Shown piece after piece: positions 1 through 9,381 of a DNA stretch of 30,689 bases (position 1 is its first letter; every line of letters starts with the position of its first letter). Under the pieces are notes generated by a model. The model saw only the letters and a program-made list of their open reading frames with translations, ran no database searches and was not told the origin of the DNA. Source of the stretch: Chara braunii (Eukaryota; Streptophyta; Charophyceae; Charales; Characeae); NCBI GenBank assembly GCA_003427395.1, contig BFEA01000228.1, positions 159,494-190,182 of the forward strand. The letters are read 5' to 3'. The position numbers were made by a program, and so were the translations under genes.

Positions 1-477
1 AAGTAGATCTCGTTACTCAGCTTCCAGAGCGGCGAGAGAGACGGCGCAGGTAAGTGAGGGTGAAAAGAGAGTAAATGATAGTGCAGATCACTTCAAGCAG
101 CAGCCTCTCACTGGCGGGTCAGGCAGCAGCCGCTCATTGGGGGGTCAGGCAGCAACCTCTCATTCGCAGATCAGGTAGCGGCCTTTGATTGGGAGATCAG
201 GTAGCATCTACTCATTCGCTAATCAAATAGCAGCCCCTCATTTGCTGATCCTGCACTCTCTTCCCATTGGCCTATCAGGCAATGGCCACTCATTGGTTGA
301 TCAGGGACTCTCTACTCATTGGGAGATCATTCGCATAGTGCATTCGCAGCAGGCATTTCAACCCCCCCACTCCCCTGCTGGTCGCTGAGGACCTCGGAAG
401 CGGGCACAACGAGTGACAAACGATGTTGCCCTTGGCTTCAGCGAGCGGCAGGCAACCCCTCCCCGGGTTTCCTCACA
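1..477 (+). mobile_element. LTR of copy 1, 3' part (start lies outside the window)
   Basis: This stretch recurs at 8876-9352 at a constant offset of 8875 bases with only scattered substitutions. In both copies it ends in CACA, followed by a 4-base spacer and a tRNA-type primer binding site, which is the expected junction of a 5' LTR with the internal region of an LTR retrotransposon. The left edge is cut by the window. Most of it is a 26-bp tandem array (listed separately), followed by a GC-rich tail. No coding function is seen; short frames through it are accidental. Confidence 0.85.
83..342 (+). repeat. 26-bp tandem repeat array in LTR copy 1
   Basis: Ten units of 26 bases lie in strict register: units start at 83, 109, 135, 161, 187, 213, 239, 265, 291 and 317. 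The typical unit begins CATTGG, continues with GATCAGG and then an AGCAGCC-like stretch ending in CT. Units differ by several bases, so the array is old. Several units carry ATTGG, the reverse complement of the CCAAT box, always at the same place in the unit. An enhancer-like role in the LTR is inference. Confidence 0.85.
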
Positions 478-481
478 ACTT

Positions 482-499
482 TGGCGCCGTTGCCGGGGA
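482..499 (+). promoter_or_regulatory. Primer binding site, tRNA-Asp type, copy 1
   Basis: The 18 bases TGGCGCCGTTGCCGGGGA begin with TGG, the complement of a tRNA CCA end, four bases after the LTR end. From memory they match the complement of the 3' end of plant tRNA-Asp(GUC), the primer known for Athila-like Ty3/gypsy elements. This fixes the element's orientation as plus strand and the position of minus-strand DNA synthesis. Confidence 0.9.
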
Positions 500-506
500 G
501 GGGATT

Positions 507-547
507 GCACCCCCAAGGCCGCGGCCTTCCCCAATCAACGGGGGTGC
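507..547 (+). other. Hairpin with perfect inner palindrome, directly after the primer binding site (copy 1)
   Basis: GCACCCCC (507-514) pairs perfectly with GGGGGTGC (540-547), giving an 8-bp GC-rich stem. The loop carries the 14-base perfect palindrome AAGGCCGCGGCCTT (515-528). A stem-loop exposing a self-complementary stretch close to the primer binding site resembles in architecture a dimerisation initiation site of retroviral genomic RNA. That role is inference. The same structure recurs at 9382-9422 and 9544-9582. Confidence 0.7.
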
Positions 548-631
548 AAAAGCAAAACTAATTAACTTTTAAAAAGTTGATTAGTTGATTTTTTTTAATT
601 TTTCTTTGATCTTGTACTTTGTTTTTTTCCA

Positions 632-990
632 TTATCTCCCGATCCTCGCGCTTTCGCGCGAGCCGCATTGGGAGCAAAGTTCGTCCTCTCGTCGAGGCGA
701 ACTTTTTGAAATATTTTTGGAAAAATTCTAACAGCTAGAAAAAGAGATATGGATTTTTTTGTATTTTTTTAATTAAAAATTCCAAAAATCACTAGTTGTA
801 TTTCTAATTCGTTTTTTCCCGATATCTCCCGATCCGCGCGCTTTCGCGCGAGCCGCACTGAGAGCAAAATTCGTCCTCTCGTCGAGGCGAACGTTTTGAA
901 ATATTTTTTGAAAAATTCTAACGGCTAGAAGAAGGGATATGAAATTTCTTGTATTTTTGTAATTAAAAATTCTAAAGATCACGAGTTTCC
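632..990 (+). repeat. 190-bp tandem duplication in the leader
   Basis: ATATCTCCCGATCC-type sequence at about 634-645 recurs 190 bases later. After it follow the same CGCGCTTTCGCGCGAGCCGC, TTCGTCCTCTCGTCGAGGCG and AAATTCTAAC blocks with few differences. Copy 2 keeps only a single, shortened version near 9507-9545. Confidence 0.75.
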
Positions 991-1284
991 TTTTATTTTT
1001 ATTGCGAAGAAAAGAAGCGGAATTAGGGGAACCCCGCCCGAACCAAAGTTGGTCCTTGTATTTTTCCCGACATTTTGGGAACCTAGTCGGGGAAAACGGA
1101 CTTCGTGTGGGCAAACGGCGGGCACCAACAGATAGAAAGGGGCGAAAGAAAATCAAGGAAAGTTTGAATTCCTTTAAAAATGCAATCCGATAAGTTTTTC
1201 TTCTAAACCTAGTGAAAGCTTACAAAAATTTTCTCGCGTCGAACGGGGCTTTGCGGTGTGCGTGCGGTTGCGCGAAACACTCAA

Positions 1285-1340
1285 AACCCTAATGAGGGGG
1301 GACCCTAATTAAGTTAAAACCCTAATTAGGGTAAAGTCCT
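1285..1340 (+). repeat. Telo-box-like AACCCTAA cluster, copy 1
   Basis: Three to four copies of AACCCTAAT or ACCCTAATTA lie within 56 bases. Copy 2 has a matching cluster at 10185-10225. AAACCCTAA is known in plants as the telo-box, related to the telomere unit and found in promoters and 5' leaders. The spacing is not that of a telomere array, so this is not an interstitial telomere. Confidence 0.5.
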
Positions 1341-1889
1341 AACCCCAATTTTGAGAAAAGCGGGTAAATAGAGGGAAGCCATAGCTTCTAGCCCCCGTGT
1401 TTGTTGGGGATTATTTTTCGCTAATTATATTCCGCAAAATTGTGAAAATTAATTCGGGAAATTTTGCTCCATTAAATAATTAAAAATTAAATAAAAATAA
1501 TAAAAATCAGTAAAAATTCAAACGGCCGAGATTTCGATTTTGTTTATTTTTCTTTTTTTTCTTCTCTCTTTCTTAATCAAGGGAAAATCTTCCGAACCCC
1601 ATCCCAACGGGGGGAGGGAATACGACAGTTTGCTGATAGAGGTGTTCCCCCATCCCACCCGCCCTTCTCACTAAGCTTTTTGCATACTGCAAGGTGTCGC
1701 TGATCAGGGTTGCGGCCCTCCCGCCCACCTCTTCTCTTAGGCTCTGCTAACCAAAATTTGTGACGCTCCCGGACAACTCAAAATTGATCCGGGCTGTCGC
1801 CCGTAAGCTCTAATTTCAAGCCAGCCCAACGCCCCAACTGAAGAAGTTCCTAGCGTAGTTGTTAGGACATAAGAGACTGTTCACAAATA

Positions 1890-2143
1890 GGTCCGGGCTG
1901 CCAGATCTCTTTGACGACTCTCACATTAGGACGGAGCTCTATCTCGTCGTGATGGATGGAAGGGCATCATGGACTGTGCCGACAGATCCAGTAGGCTGGA
2001 GACATGAGAGAGTAGTTCATCATAGGTCCGGGTTGGATGAGTGATTCTAGCTAGTTCAACGTTCGTTCAGTGTGAAACACAGACTTGTAGTTCTGAGGAT
2101 AGTTAGACGGCCCTACCCGGACTTATTCATTAGGTCCGGGCTC
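1890..2143 (+). repeat. Repeated GGTCCGGG motif upstream of gag, copy 1
   Basis: GGTCCGGGYT occurs at 1890, 2025 and 2133, each directly preceded by a TAG-ending sequence (AAATAG, CATAG, ATTAG) that resembles a splice acceptor. Copy 2 has the same motif as a tight 25-bp tandem array directly upstream of its gag. Shared position and sequence in two diverged copies suggest a conserved leader function, which I cannot name. Confidence 0.6.
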
Positions 2144-2166
2144 CAAAGGAGCCACTTACACCAGGT

Positions 2167-4194
2167 ATGGAGTCCGACACCATGGGAGTTCATGTAGATA
2201 CGGGAGAGTATCACCCGTCGCCCGGCCGAACCCTTCGCGAGCTCAAGGAGCGCATTCGACAGCACGCGCCTCTCGGATGTGCAGAGCGACCCGACGATGG
2301 AGAGCCCGCAGTAATGGGCGGGCCCGTCGTTACCGAGTCTGAAAGACCGTCGTCGAAGATACGGATGAAGAACATAACGGAGTCTCCCAGTTTTCAGGGA
2401 GAGACGGACGATCGGAGCTCATCTGCCTACGAGCGGAGAGACGCTAGAGAGGACCGATGCAGAGATGACTGGAGAGATCAGTGCGTCAGGGATCAGGCTT
2501 GGAGAGATAGAGATAGGCCTCATGAGAAGAGCAGGCCGCCTCAACGCATCTACGATCCGCAGACGGGCGAGTCGTATACACTCCCTTACGGAAGGAGGGA
2601 TCGATTCATCATCTCTCACCAACCGACAGAGTTAGATACCAGACCACCCGTCTTCAAGGGATACGGTATCACTGATTATCTCGAGAAGTGGGAGCTACAC
2701 GAGAGCCACAGCCAGTGGTGCGAGGATGAGTTTATAGATAATTTTTTGTTTAACTCGAACCCGAGCCTGAACCAGATAATCAAAGAAGCTCGACCAAAGG
2801 ACAGAAAGTGGACTACCTATAAGACTAGTCTTTACGAACTCTTCAAGTTAGAAGACATCAGATACTCGATCGAGGATCTGGAGTCGATGACGCAGGGAGA
2901 GGACGAGAGTGTTCAGGCGTTCGGAAAACGCTTCCAAAAGATATCGGATGCCCTGATCGAAAAGGGAAAGTTGTCGGAAGTTGATCGATGCACGATTTTC
3001 ATATGTTGACTGCCCAGAGGGAAACAGAAGGGGATACTTAGGGAACTCCCTCATGATAAGCTAGATTTTTCGACGGTTCTCGAGTTGGCAATGAAACCTG
3101 GAGTAGATGACTATAAGGATTTACTGTGGAGAGGAATGCAGCGTCGGGACTTTTCCCTGTATCGCGAGTACGAGACCGATAGGTGTCCAGACTTTAACGA
3201 TCAACAATGGGCAGAGCGGCGATATTTGATGGACAGAGACAGACCGCAACGACCTAGGGACAACGAGACGGTGATAGACGAGATGAGGGAGATGATCAAG
3301 GTTTTGGCTCGACAGGTTGCGAGTATAGAGGCGAAGACGGAGACTGTTGGTTATAAGGCGAGGTACGAATCGTTGAACTCACTGAGGTGCGATCGAGTTA
3401 GGACTGGTTCAACATACTCGCTAAGGTGGGATAATCGCTACTCAGGATCATGGAGAGACGCCGGGGACAGAAACCCCCGGACACTGGCCGATTATCGAGC
3501 GAAGGAGCAACGGTATCTTATACGTCGCGACGATTCCTCTAGGTACCACGGTGAGGATCGAGATCGACAGGTTGCTCATCCTAGAGACTATACGAGAGAT
3601 AGGGACAACGAGTATCGGCGACATGGTTGGGTGGAGACCTACCCTCACAGCCCAAGGTATGATCGAGGTCCTGAAGACCTCCCGAATGCAGAGGAGTATC
3701 TTAAGACTCTAGATAGGTATGACCATGTGAAGGCGAGAGACCGACACAACAATTCCCGCGAGCGGGATGAGAGGGGATATGTTGATCTGGACTATCGCAA
3801 TGATGCCAGACAAGAGTCTGGCCTGCGTCCTCATGACATACGGGTATCAGGCGGACACGAAGGATACAGACGTGTAGAGGCTCAACCTTCTTCTCCTCGT
3901 AACACATGCGTCTGCTGCTGTTCGGATGATCATATCGGAAGAGATTGCCCTGATCTTCAGAAGGCAATAGACTATGGCATAGTGAGACTTAGGNACCGAT
4001 GGTGCGTCAANAGAAACGACGATCNGAGAGATGCATCCGTTTTTCCTTCGAAGAACGACGACGTCGAGGTCAGACGAGCGTCGTCGGACGAGGTAGAGGC
4101 GATCCCAAAGAGTCGGAGTGTCAGGATTTTCTTACCATCGGTAGCCAAGACGCCTATAGTGTCCAACCGCGTCGCCTCTACCAAATCATCGTGA
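2167..4194 (+). pseudogene. gag: Gag polyprotein, copy 1 (stop-broken)
   Basis: A structural Gag of a Ty3/gypsy element, interrupted by a TGA at 3007 but continuing in the same frame to 4194. The start ATG at 2167 is supported by copy 2, whose ATG at 16210 opens a similar peptide (MESDTMG against MEPDAMG). The N-terminal third is rich in R, D and E. The middle (about residues 155-290) is the capsid-like part with a DYLEKWELH motif and is the best conserved region. Near the C terminus is a CCHC zinc knuckle, CVCCCSDDHIGRDC, for nucleic acid binding. Three ambiguous bases lie at 3994-4025. Gag would form cytoplasmic virus-like particles. The stop at 3007 is not at a tryptophan position, and copy 2 reads through this region. 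Confidence 0.85.
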
Positions 4195-4670
4195 GCTCTT
4201 CTCTCGAAGGAGAGGGTTGTCCCAGAGGATCAAGAGGGAGAGGAAGAGGAGCAAAAACGAGAGTTCGAGGGAGTTGCTGAAACAGTGACAACGCCCTTGA
4301 GGCAAACACTTAGCCAGTGTATGCGAAGTTTCATACGGGAAACGCCCAAGCGAACGCAAGATGAACCTACGATTCTTATCGATCCCGAGCGAGGAAAACC
4401 GATACCTTTGACCGATGAGATCTTCGCTGATTCTAGGTCGTTAGCGGACAAGCCCCTTGCTGACGTCGTTCCAATCGCACATCAGTCACGGCCTCGAGCG
4501 TTAGAGCGGACTGTACCACGACTGTTTTCTTTGATGCGCGAGAGAGCGTGCCTCGTGACGTCTTCTACATTCCTGGAAGTGGTATCAGGGGGACTCTGCT
4601 TGACGATCAGGTGGTTCCTCGTGGAGTAGTGGATAACGTGAGAGATTGCCGAGCCATGTAAGCACCGACA
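4195..4670 (+). pseudogene. Gag-protease junction remnant, copy 1 (pol deleted)
   Basis: After the stop at 4192-4194 the gag frame stays open to 4629 with an acidic stretch and then TPLRQTLSQCMRSFI, comparable to the ALRQPMQCSILEYL segment of copy 2. In another frame at about 4560-4665 it reads FYIPGSG followed by VVDN, matching FYILGSG and VIDNGS just before and at the protease active site of copy 2. A frameshift therefore lies near 4540. About 60 bases later the 3' non-coding block begins, so protease, reverse transcriptase, RNase H and integrase (about 4 kb) are missing in one piece. Confidence 0.7.
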
Positions 4671-4727
4671 TGAGGAGTCGCGCGTGTATGGTCATTATAA
4701 ATCTTATACGATTTGTCTGTCTGAAAT

Positions 4728-5760
4728 GATGCGGGCTTGACGGGGGCGTCGAGAAGTGATCCGGGCTAACTGTCAGGCGGCCACAAGCAGTGCGGCGCCT
4801 GAAATCTGCGGCTTTGGGGCTTAGGCTCAGGGACAAGTCCGTGTTTTGACGGTACTCTAGTATGAACAGGCAGCAGAAACTAGGGGAGCTTAGGGCACCC
4901 CTGATTTTGGGCGCACTAAACCTTACGAGTAACCCTCAAAGATGGCGAGATGGGTGGCCACACTCGGCGCATCTAGGGACCGTCATTTCCGACCGTTCAA
5001 AGGGTTATACCCTGATTGGCCTACCGCGGAGAGGCATCGCGGGAACTGACCTCGCCGCAACGTTTTTGCGGCATACGACCGAGGCCGAAATGAGACCTCA
5101 ATTTTTTGTCTATTTTAGTAAGATAATTAAAGATGGGGAGAAGGGATTAAGGTCAGTAGGGGAGAAGGAAAAAACATAATATCCCTTAATTTCTTTATTT
5201 TTCACGACATTTAATTCACGGGGGAATACCCTTGTTATTTTATGTTCACGGCAATGAAATTAAAAACATAGAAAAAGATAAAAAATGGTAAAAGAGAAAA
5301 GAAACAAAAGGAATTCGGCCATTTATTTAAAATTTCTCGGAATTTAATTTTGGGGAACTTACAGTTAATTTACTATTTCCGACAATAGAATTAAGGAAAG
5401 GGAAGAATGATGAAAAACGATGAAAGGGACGGGAACCCATGACTATTGGGAGATCGGCCTAATTTCGCCTCGATTACCCGCCATCAGCTCTGACCCCGGA
5501 TTGAACATCTTCCCCGGATCTTAACAGTTTTCACTACTGCCGATGGTCGAGGTTTCCTGCGTCGCTTTCCCTGGTTTGCTTGATTACTAACATTACCGCA
5601 GTTGGGATGTTCTGAGAGCGGGAGTCGCATGGACAACATGGGGTGGTGCTACCTTGGGTCGACTATGGTGTTTGGTTCGGTACGGATACGAGGGTTGTTA
5701 CGGAGTGGCTACGTCCTACGGTGTCTGACGTGCTTCGGGTACGGTATGGGCTCTGTGACA
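4728..5760 (+). repeat. 3' internal non-coding block, copy 1
   Basis: This block is similar over about 1 kb to 22772-23830. Shared landmarks are GGGCGTCGAGAAGT, CTGTCAGGCGGCCACAAGCA, GGCAAGTCCGTGTTTTGA (with one change), CCTTACGAGTAAC, ATTCGGCCATTTATTTAAA and GGGAGTCGCATGGACA. In copy 2 it directly follows the end of pol; in copy 1 it directly follows the deletion. No frame is conserved between the two copies, so it is best read as a 3' untranslated part of the element or the start of U3. Confidence 0.8.
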
Positions 5761-6310
5761 GCTGTTTCACTACGGTGACTTATTTTAAGGTTTGGGACAG
5801 CTGCGGTGATTTATTCTCAGGACTGGGGCCATTACGACAGTTATTCCACATTTGGAACCTTGGCGGCAGTTTGTTTTCAGGTCCGGAATCGTTGCGGCAT
5901 TCTATATTAGGTTCGGGACAGGTACGGAATTATCATGGCATGGTTGTACGGGTTCGATATCCGTGTGGCACAGCAGCCTGGTACTGGATTTCGGGTTTGG
6001 TCAGGTTTGGTGGCATCGCGGTGTTTCGTTTCAGGTTCGACGCCCTCGCGGTGATTTATTTCAGGTTCAGAACCTCTGCGGTGACTTATTTTCAGGTTCG
6101 GGCCTACTGTGACGATTTATTTCAGGTTCGGAACCTCTACGGTGATTTATTTACAGGTCTGGGACGACTGCGGTAGTTCATTTCAGATTCGAGACCTCGG
6201 CGGCAGTTCATTCCAGGTTCGGTACCATTATGGCAGCTTATATTCAGGTCCGGGATTATTGCGGCGGTTTACTTCAGGTTCGGTACTATTACCGCGCCGC
6301 TGCATCTTGC
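5760..6310 (+). repeat. 30-bp minisatellite
   Basis: Units of about 30-31 bases follow the pattern CGGTGATTTATTTCAGGTT then CGGGACCT. Best preserved units lie at about 6030-6290, more diverged ones upstream. Because the period is close to a multiple of three, frames through the array stay open and give a GDLFQVRNL-like repeat peptide; I treat that as a by-product. Copy 2 has a much shorter counterpart at 23840-23990. Confidence 0.8.
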
Positions 6311-7194
6311 CGTGTTCGACATGTTTCAGGTACGGTATTGGTTCGGCATTGGCGTGGTACACGCCACTGCATCACTTTCAGGCTAGGTCTTGGATCGGCA
6401 TCGGCACGATATGGGTTACAGCATCTCCAAGCGATTACTTCAGGCTCTGCTTTGGTGCGGTAACGATAGAGTGTGTTGCACGGTGACAACACAGACTGCT
6501 ACAACTTACATCGATAATTCCCAGGTTTGGCATTATTATGGCGACGACACAGACCCTTACTGTTTGTAACAACTATATCTGGTGTAATTAGTGGGTTGGC
6601 ACGTCTGTAGGCCTCTGAGGCTCGGTACAATCTCTCCAGGAACGGACACGGTGCATGTATAGTTCAGGACCTAGCTGGCGCAGTTATTTCCTTATTTCCT
6701 TGTGCGGTACTCCGTTGCAGTTTGGGACCGCTGGTGCGGCCAGGCCTTACGTGGAGACCATTGTGTCGGTGCTTGAGACTGCGAGTGCCTCCTGTCCGCT
6801 GAGGCCACAGTGAGGGCTGCAGACCACATATAGTGAAGCCAGTGAAGTGTCGGGGGCTATTGAGCAGTTGCGGAGACCAGGGGGACCAGGGCGAACTGGT
6901 GGGAGTAACGGCGCGACCAGGGAGAACAGGGCGCACAAGGGCGGGCGACCAGCGTGAACGTAGCTCGCTGGTGCTGCCATGGATGTGACAGCCATGGGTG
7001 TGCACCCATGAAGGAGAGACCAGAAAGGGAGATTCGGAGACTGAGGGACCGGAGGGAACGCAGAGGGAGGCAGTGTTTGGACCACGACCACAGAAGACCG
7101 TAGCGGGACGGATTGTACCCGTTTGCATGAGAAGGCGGGTTCCAGCCATGACGGACACGGCTGGTACAACAAACAGACCAAGACGGAGTGCATG
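6311..7194 (+). other. Non-coding stretch, copy 1 3' region
   Basis: Diverged remnants of the minisatellite continue to about 6430, where a match to the copy 2 segment at about 24110-24160 can be seen (a CACTGCATCA-type core followed by CAGG and GGCATTGG-like blocks). From about 6600 the sequence becomes purine-rich with ACCAGGG-type motifs around 6875-6960. Opposite-strand frames of 148-164 codons exist at 6664-7193 but overlap each other and show no domain, so I do not call a gene. Confidence 0.5.
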
Positions 7195-7640
7195 TGCTGA
7201 TGAGGATGGTGATCCCGCTGAAAGGAGAAACCGCTGGGCTACACTGCTGATGAGAACAGTGATCCCGCTGAGGGGAGAAACCGCTGGGCGACCCTGCTGA
7301 TGAGAACAGTGATCCTGCTGAAGGGAGAAACCGCTGGGCTACACTGCTGATGAGAACAGTGATCCCGCTGATGGGAGAAACCGCTGGATTACACCGCTGA
7401 TCTGAATAGTGATCCTGCTGAAGGGACGAACGGCCAGATTACGCTGTTGATGTGAATAGTGATCCCGCTGATGGGACGAACGGCTGGGTTACGCAGCTGA
7501 TGTGAATAGCGATACCACTGATGGGAGGAATAACCGGATTACACTGCTGATGTGAACAGCTGGTCCGCTGAGGAAACGAACAGCCACATTTCACTGTTGA
7601 TGGGATCTGCCATCCGTTGATGGAGGTGCTAGTTGTATCC
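7195..7640 (+). repeat. 50-bp tandem repeat, about eight units
   Basis: Units of 50 bases carry the ordered blocks CTGATGAGAACAGTGATCC, CGCTGA, GGGAGAAACCGCTGG and a TTACACTG-like tail. The first four units (from about 7195) are nearly identical and the later ones increasingly diverged, including versions with GGGACGAACGGC in the third block. I see no coding constraint and no matching array in copy 2. Confidence 0.85.
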
Positions 7641-7971
7641 TGTTGTTGATCAAATCTGCACCTAGTTGAATTTACTCACGCTTCTAAGTGGAGACCGGAA
7701 GTTCGATTGGGATTGCTTCAGCTATTCAGCGATGACCCGGAGACAAATTACGAAAATGCCCCTGGCTTCCAGAATAGCACGACGCTGCACCGCTCCCTCC
7801 TGATTGGAAAGAACAAGTACAGATTAGTCACCTTTCATTTTTATTTTTATTTTGTTTTCTCCCTTCCTCTTCTTTCTTTTCCCCGCTTATCTTTGAAATG
7901 CTTCAAGGCCGCTTGCCTGTTTGACCAACGGGGAATGCCCTACCAGTAATCAACCAGACACAGTAGGTATG

Positions 7972-7973
<2 letters not shown>

Positions 7974-8042
<69 letters not shown>

Positions 8043-8163
8043 AGAGAACAGCAGAAAGCGCAGACTATTGAGGCTGTGATCAGCAGAGAGAGAGAGAGGG
8101 GGAATGACAACACAGCAGAGAGAGAGAGGGGGGGACAGACAACACAACAGAGAGTGAGAGGGA

Positions 8164-8254
<91 letters not shown>
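7974..8254 (+). repeat. Compound GA/GT microsatellite
   Basis: Long (GA)n runs at 7974-8040 and 8185-8254 flank a mixed stretch with shorter GA runs and a (GT)n run at about 8165-8183. The reading frames on both strands through it are repeat artefacts. The purine-rich plus strand just upstream of an LTR is where a polypurine tract would be expected, but the true tract cannot be picked out within the repeat. Confidence 0.95.
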
Positions 8255-8255
<1 letters not shown>

Positions 8256-9352
8256 CTGCAGAGTAAGAAATCTCGTCACCACAATTGACCTATCTAAAAG
8301 CTATTTGCTGTAAGTTCTCAGAAAATGAGTAGAGTTTCGGTTGAAACTCAAGATGATGTATAACAAACGCTCGTGACTTGTAGCGTGAGCTTCCAAATGA
8401 AGATCGGGTTTCGCGCAGGTAAGGGGGCCTTGAAAACAAAGGTATTGACCGTTGGGATTTCGATTCCGGGAATGCCGCGACATCATAGCGCTCGATCCCA
8501 CNTGTGCCACTTTGATAAAAAAGGGGGTCTTCTCCATTTCGAGTGAGGTTGAACGGTTGGATGGGGAGACTGGGAACATGTGGATTGAATGAGAACCCGA
8601 GGGTAGTATNTGGGAGAGAAGAGAAGGCGTGAAGATGACTATTGTAGTGGGCTCTCCCTGNAATACCTGGAACAGAGCCCGTGAGTTGACACACTGTTTA
8701 CACTTGATTGGTGTGTTTGAAACTGAANNTGCAGTTTGCANCTCACTNTTGATTGGTTCGCTTGGAACCAAGCNANCGGACTGGCTCGCTAATTACTCTC
8801 CCTGAAATTATTTATTTATTTATTTGTTTATTTATTTATTTATCTCAAGGATCACACTTTTATCATATGATTTCGAAGTAGATCTCGTTACTCAGCTTCC
8901 AGAGCGGCGAGAGAGACGGNGCAGGTAAGTGAGGGTGAAAAGAGAGTAAATGATAGTGCAGATCACTTCAGGCAGCAGCCTCTCATTGGCGGGTTAGGCA
9001 GCAGCCGCTCATTGGGGGGTCAGGCAGCAGCCTCTCATTCGCAGATCAGGTAGCGGCCTTTGATTAGGAGATCGGGTAACATCTACTCATTGGCTAATCA
9101 AATAGCAGCCACTCATTTGCTAGTCCTGCACTCTCTTCCCATTGGCCTATCAGGCAATGGCCACTCATTGGTTGATCAGGGACTCTCTACTCATTGGGAG
9201 ATCATTTGCATAGTGCATTCGCAGCAGGCATTTCAACCCCCCCACTCCCCTGCTGGTCGCTGAGGACCTCGGAAGCGGGCACAGCGAGTGAGAGGCGCTG
9301 TTGCCCTTGGCTTCAGCGAGCGGCAGGCGACCCCTCCCCGGGTTTCCTCACA
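8255..9352 (+). mobile_element. LTR of copy 2 (possibly shared with copy 1); left edge uncertain
   Basis: Positions 8876-9352 match 1-477 base for base at offset 8875 and end in the same CACA before the primer binding site. The part upstream, 8255-8875, has no counterpart in the window because copy 1 is cut there, so the TG start of the LTR cannot be placed. It holds several N, a TTTA/TTTG microsatellite (about 8807-8843) and no gene. The position fits either the 3' LTR of copy 1 or the 5' LTR of copy 2, or both in a tandem arrangement. Confidence 0.75.
8958..9217 (+). repeat. 26-bp tandem repeat array in LTR copy 2
   Basis: Same ten-unit array as at 83-342, same unit order and same unit-specific variants, so the array was already present in the common ancestor of both LTRs. 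Differences between the two arrays are single substitutions only, with no gain or loss of units. Confidence 0.85.
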
Positions 9353-9356
9353 ACTT

Positions 9357-9374
9357 TGGCGCCGTTGCCGGGGA
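9357..9374 (+). promoter_or_regulatory. Primer binding site, tRNA-Asp type, copy 2
   Basis: TGGCGCCGTTGCCGGGGA is identical to the site at 482-499 and lies four bases after the LTR end. It marks the start of the internal region of the larger element that carries the accessory ORFs and pol. Confidence 0.9.
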
Positions 9375-9381
9375 GGGGATT

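Larger units (their letters stand above)
560..2166 (+). other. Non-coding leader of copy 1 between primer binding site and gag
   Basis: The first half is AT-rich. It contains a 190-bp tandem duplication (about 632-800 and 822-990) that includes a short CGCGCTTTCGCGCG inverted repeat and a TCGTCCTCTCGTCGAGGCGA stretch in both halves. Around 1285-1340 it has several ACCCTAATTA-type motifs. From about 1740 it is less AT-rich and carries repeated GGTCCGGG motifs running up to the gag start. No frame here looks coding. In copy 2 the corresponding interval is 6.8 kb because it also holds the accessory ORF cassette. Confidence 0.65.

Noticed and set aside
185-561. Short plus-strand frames in the LTR, also seen at 9060-9436
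   Set aside because: They recur only because the LTR is duplicated; they run through the tandem repeat and across the LTR end and primer binding site.
1285-1340. Interstitial telomere
   Set aside because: Motifs are irregularly spaced and not a continuous TTTAGGG array.
5643-6492. Repeat protein of G-D-L-F-Q-V type
   Set aside because: Open frames result from the 30-bp repeat period; alternative frames are equally open, and copy 2 does not preserve them.
6664-7193. Minus-strand proteins of 148-164 residues
   Set aside because: Two overlapping frames in GC-rich sequence, no domain, no counterpart in copy 2.
7195-7640. Hammerhead ribozyme array
   Set aside because: CTGATGA and GAAAC occur, but the bases after CTGATGA do not pair with those before GAAA in the required position, and CGAAA is replaced by AGAAA or CGAAC.
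7950-8288. Long open frames on both strands through the GA repeat
   Set aside because: Pure dinucleotide repeat translation (ER/RE or LS/SL); no gene.
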